From an uncultured Planctomycetota bacterium (GTDB taxonomy: Bacteria > Planctomycetota > Phycisphaerae > Sedimentisphaerales > Anaerobacaceae), in assembly GCA_903927855.1 (NCBI GenBank), contig CAIYOL010000087.1, positions 1-8,627 of the forward strand: 8,627 nt of DNA, in the 5' to 3' direction. Positions 7,310-8,627 of the stretch are shown here, in pieces; within the stretch, counting starts at the first letter, position 1; the number at the start of each line of letters is the position of its first letter. The notes under the pieces are model-generated. The model saw only the letters and a program-made list of their open reading frames with translations. It was not told the DNA's origin and did no database searches. Position numbers and translations under genes: made by a program.

Positions 7310-8158
7310 ATGAAAAACTTCTTCTATAAAAATCAAGTCCGCATAACTGTTATCGTTGCCGCGATTTTGATTGCCGCCGCAATCTTGCTGGCAAAAACCG
7401 ACCCGCTTCCTCAATCCGCCAAACGCATCGACTACACCGAAGCGCCGAACCACGTCGGAGAATATGCTTGTGTCTCTGGCAAAATAGACCATGTTTATAC
7501 TTCTCAAAAAGGCACTGTATTTCTGAACTTTTGCCAGGATTACAAAACCTGCCCGTTTGGCATTGTTATTTTTGGCGAGGACGCGCACAAATTTCCCAAT
7601 CCGCAGCAATACGAAGGAAAAACTTTGGAAATCACCGGCTTGATAAAAGCTTATCAAGGCAGGCCGGAAATTGTTCTTAATGCCCCGGACCAAATCAAAA
7701 TTCCTCCGTCTCCCAGGCCTGCCTCTGCTAAAGAAGCCCCGCCTGTTTACGCTGTTGTGGAAATAATTGACGGTGACACTATCAAAGTCGATATTGGGGG
7801 AACAATTGTAACCGTTCGGCTGATTGGAATCGATACCCCTGAGATAGCACGTCCTAATCATCCGCAGGATGATTATTTCGGCCCCGAAGCCGCCCAATAT
7901 GCTAAGCAGCTCTTGGAAAACCAGTTGGTCTATTTAATCCCCGACCCTATGCAGTCAAATAGGGATAAATACGACCGGCTTCTAAGATACGTCTTTTTGG
8001 AAGATGGCACTCTAATCAATGCCAAACTCATCGCGGATGGCTATGCCTATAATTATATATATGAGCCGTTCCAGTTTATGAAACAGTTCGATTACTTGGA
8101 GAAACAGGCCAAAGAAAAACAGTTAGGCCTCTGGAAAGCCAAAAAAACTAAAAACTAA
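7310..8158 (+). CDS. Membrane-anchored OB-fold / thermonuclease (SNase) protein
   Basis: This 282-residue protein is built in three parts. Residues about 10-28 form a single N-terminal membrane anchor or uncleaved signal, after basic residues. Residues about 44-130 look like an OB-fold nucleic-acid-binding domain (VGEYACVSGKI near the start, YEGKTLEITGLIKAYQGRPE near the end). Residues about 146-277 are a staphylococcal-nuclease domain. The nuclease active site is complete: D156, R170, D175, T176, E178 and R223 correspond to D21, R35, D40, T41, E43 and R87 of the Staphylococcus enzyme, and the D156-R170-D175-E178 spacing is identical. It should therefore be a calcium-dependent, sugar-nonspecific DNA/RNA nuclease acting outside the cytoplasm. 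C54, C75 and C81 in the OB part could allow a disulfide. It diverges from the glucuronidase operon across 223 nt, and nothing ties it functionally to xylan use. Nutrient scavenging from external nucleic acid is one possible role. Confidence 0.88.
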   Translation: MKNFFYKNQVRITVIVAAILIAAAILLAKTDPLPQSAKRIDYTEAPNHVGEYACVSGKIDHVYTSQKGTVFLNFCQDYKTCPFGIVIFGEDAHKFPNPQQYEGKTLEITGLIKAYQGRPEIVLNAPDQIKIPPSPRPASAKEAPPVYAVVEIIDGDTIKVDIGGTIVTVRLIGIDTPEIARPNHPQDDYFGPEAAQYAKQLLENQLVYLIPDPMQSNRDKYDRLLRYVFLEDGTLINAKLIADGYAYNYIYEPFQFMKQFDYLEKQAKEKQLGLWKAKKTKN

Positions 8159-8183
8159 GTTCGTTCCTGGGTTTCAGCTCGTC

Positions 8184-8627
8184 TTATTTTTTTGCATTTG
8201 CTACATATATTGGAATTGCAGAACTATCAAGGTCGAATTGGGCAGAATCGAATCGGGTTATGCTATAGCCTTCTTGCTGCAGCTTTGCCATAGCAACACT
8301 GTGGTCTTCGAGCAGCCATATCTGTCGGTGCGCGGCAATGGCTTGGCGTAGCTTTTTAATCGACTCACCTTGCTGTTCCCTGCCCCAGTAGCCGTCAAGC
8401 CATTCGAAGTTAATCAAGTGTGGCGTGAATAATTTCTGGAAGACGTAATGCTCGAAAAGAACGCCTCTGTCCCAATTGCCCATAACAAGATAGTCAGGGT
8501 CGGCAACCTTGCTTATCTGGATGGCTGTGTTTCGATATCCGGTACGGTTTGTGTTTAAAGCCTGGGCTCCTCTAACTGTGTTAATACCGATTATAGAGAC
8601 AGCAAAAATTACAGCAATTACCGCGGC
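8184..8627 (-). CDS. C-terminal part of an unrecognised membrane protein (5' end outside window)
   Basis: The minus-strand frame is open from the right edge to a TAA at 8186-8184, giving 148 residues without an N-terminus. An internal ATG at 8483 exists but is unlikely to be the start, because the frame continues upstream and encodes plausible protein. The visible part begins with the end of a hydrophobic helix (AVIAVIFAVSIIGI). A soluble tail of about 130 residues follows, containing DYLVMGNWDRGVLFEHYVF and IWLLEDHSVAMAKLQQEGY. One last membrane helix followed by a tail of this size recalls the C-terminus of GT-C membrane glycosyltransferases (PMT/ArnT or DUF2723 type), but I cannot identify the family. 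Its stop faces the nuclease stop across 25 nt, with no clear shared terminator hairpin. It is probably unrelated to the glucuronidase operon. Confidence 0.6.
   Translation of the reverse strand, partial: AAVIAVIFAVSIIGINTVRGAQALNTNRTGYRNTAIQISKVADPDYLVMGNWDRGVLFEHYVFQKLFTPHLINFEWLDGYWGREQQGESIKKLRQAIAAHRQIWLLEDHSVAMAKLQQEGYSITRFDSAQFDLDSSAIPIYVANAKK

Noticed and set aside
7268..7897. 209-codon minus-strand frame opposite the nuclease gene
   Set aside because: It is antisense to a gene with a complete SNase active site, has no recognisable domain and no ribosome binding site that I could see.
8159..8200. Possible bidirectional terminator between the convergent nuclease and membrane-protein genes
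   Set aside because: There is a T-rich run at 8184-8193, but I found no stable stem before it on either strand, and it lies in the coding end of the membrane-protein gene.

Overview
This window looks like a plant-polysaccharide utilisation segment from a Gram-negative-type bacterium. Four genes read leftwards and form a likely glucuronoxylan side-chain operon. In transcription order they are two paralogous hexuronate-type MFS transporters (7086-5737 and 5729-4380), a secreted GH67 alpha-glucuronidase (4265-2112) and a lipoprotein GH115 alpha-glucuronidase (2062 to beyond position 1, 3' end cut). A rightward membrane-anchored OB-fold/thermonuclease gene (7310-8158) diverges from the operon. 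The C-terminal part of an unrecognised membrane protein (8627-8184, leftward) converges on the nuclease gene. No RNA genes, insertion sequences, CRISPR arrays or phage genes were seen.

Organism: the genes have clear AGGAG-type Shine-Dalgarno sites and TTGACA-type -35 boxes, which argues against Bacteroidota. A GH115 lipoprotein, a secreted GH67, paired MFS uronate transporters and an OB-SNase protein would suit an anaerobic polysaccharide-degrading member of the PVC group, for example Planctomycetota/Phycisphaerae. This is a low-confidence inference, because no phylogenetic marker is present.

How the genes work together (inference): GH115 enzymes remove (4-O-methyl)glucuronic acid from internal and terminal positions of xylan. 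GH67 enzymes act on glucuronic acid at the non-reducing end of short xylo-oligosaccharides. Both enzymes here carry export signals, so the acid sugar would be released outside the cytoplasm and taken up by the two proton-coupled MFS carriers. The cytoplasmic steps (uronate isomerase and onward) and a dedicated regulator are not in the window.

Regulation: a strong promoter-like sequence (TTGACA, 16 nt, TAGAAT) lies 5' of the first transporter. A second one (TTGACA, 17 nt, TAATAT) lies in the 114-nt gap between transporter 2 and GH67. There the -35 is embedded in an unusual cluster of three alternating GATTGT half-sites, which can be read as an operator or as two mutually exclusive hairpins. 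This cluster is the least ordinary non-coding signal in the window. Ribosome-binding-site positions move two starts inward from the longest reading frames, at GH67 and at the first transporter. The corrected transporter is exactly as long (449 aa) as its paralogue.
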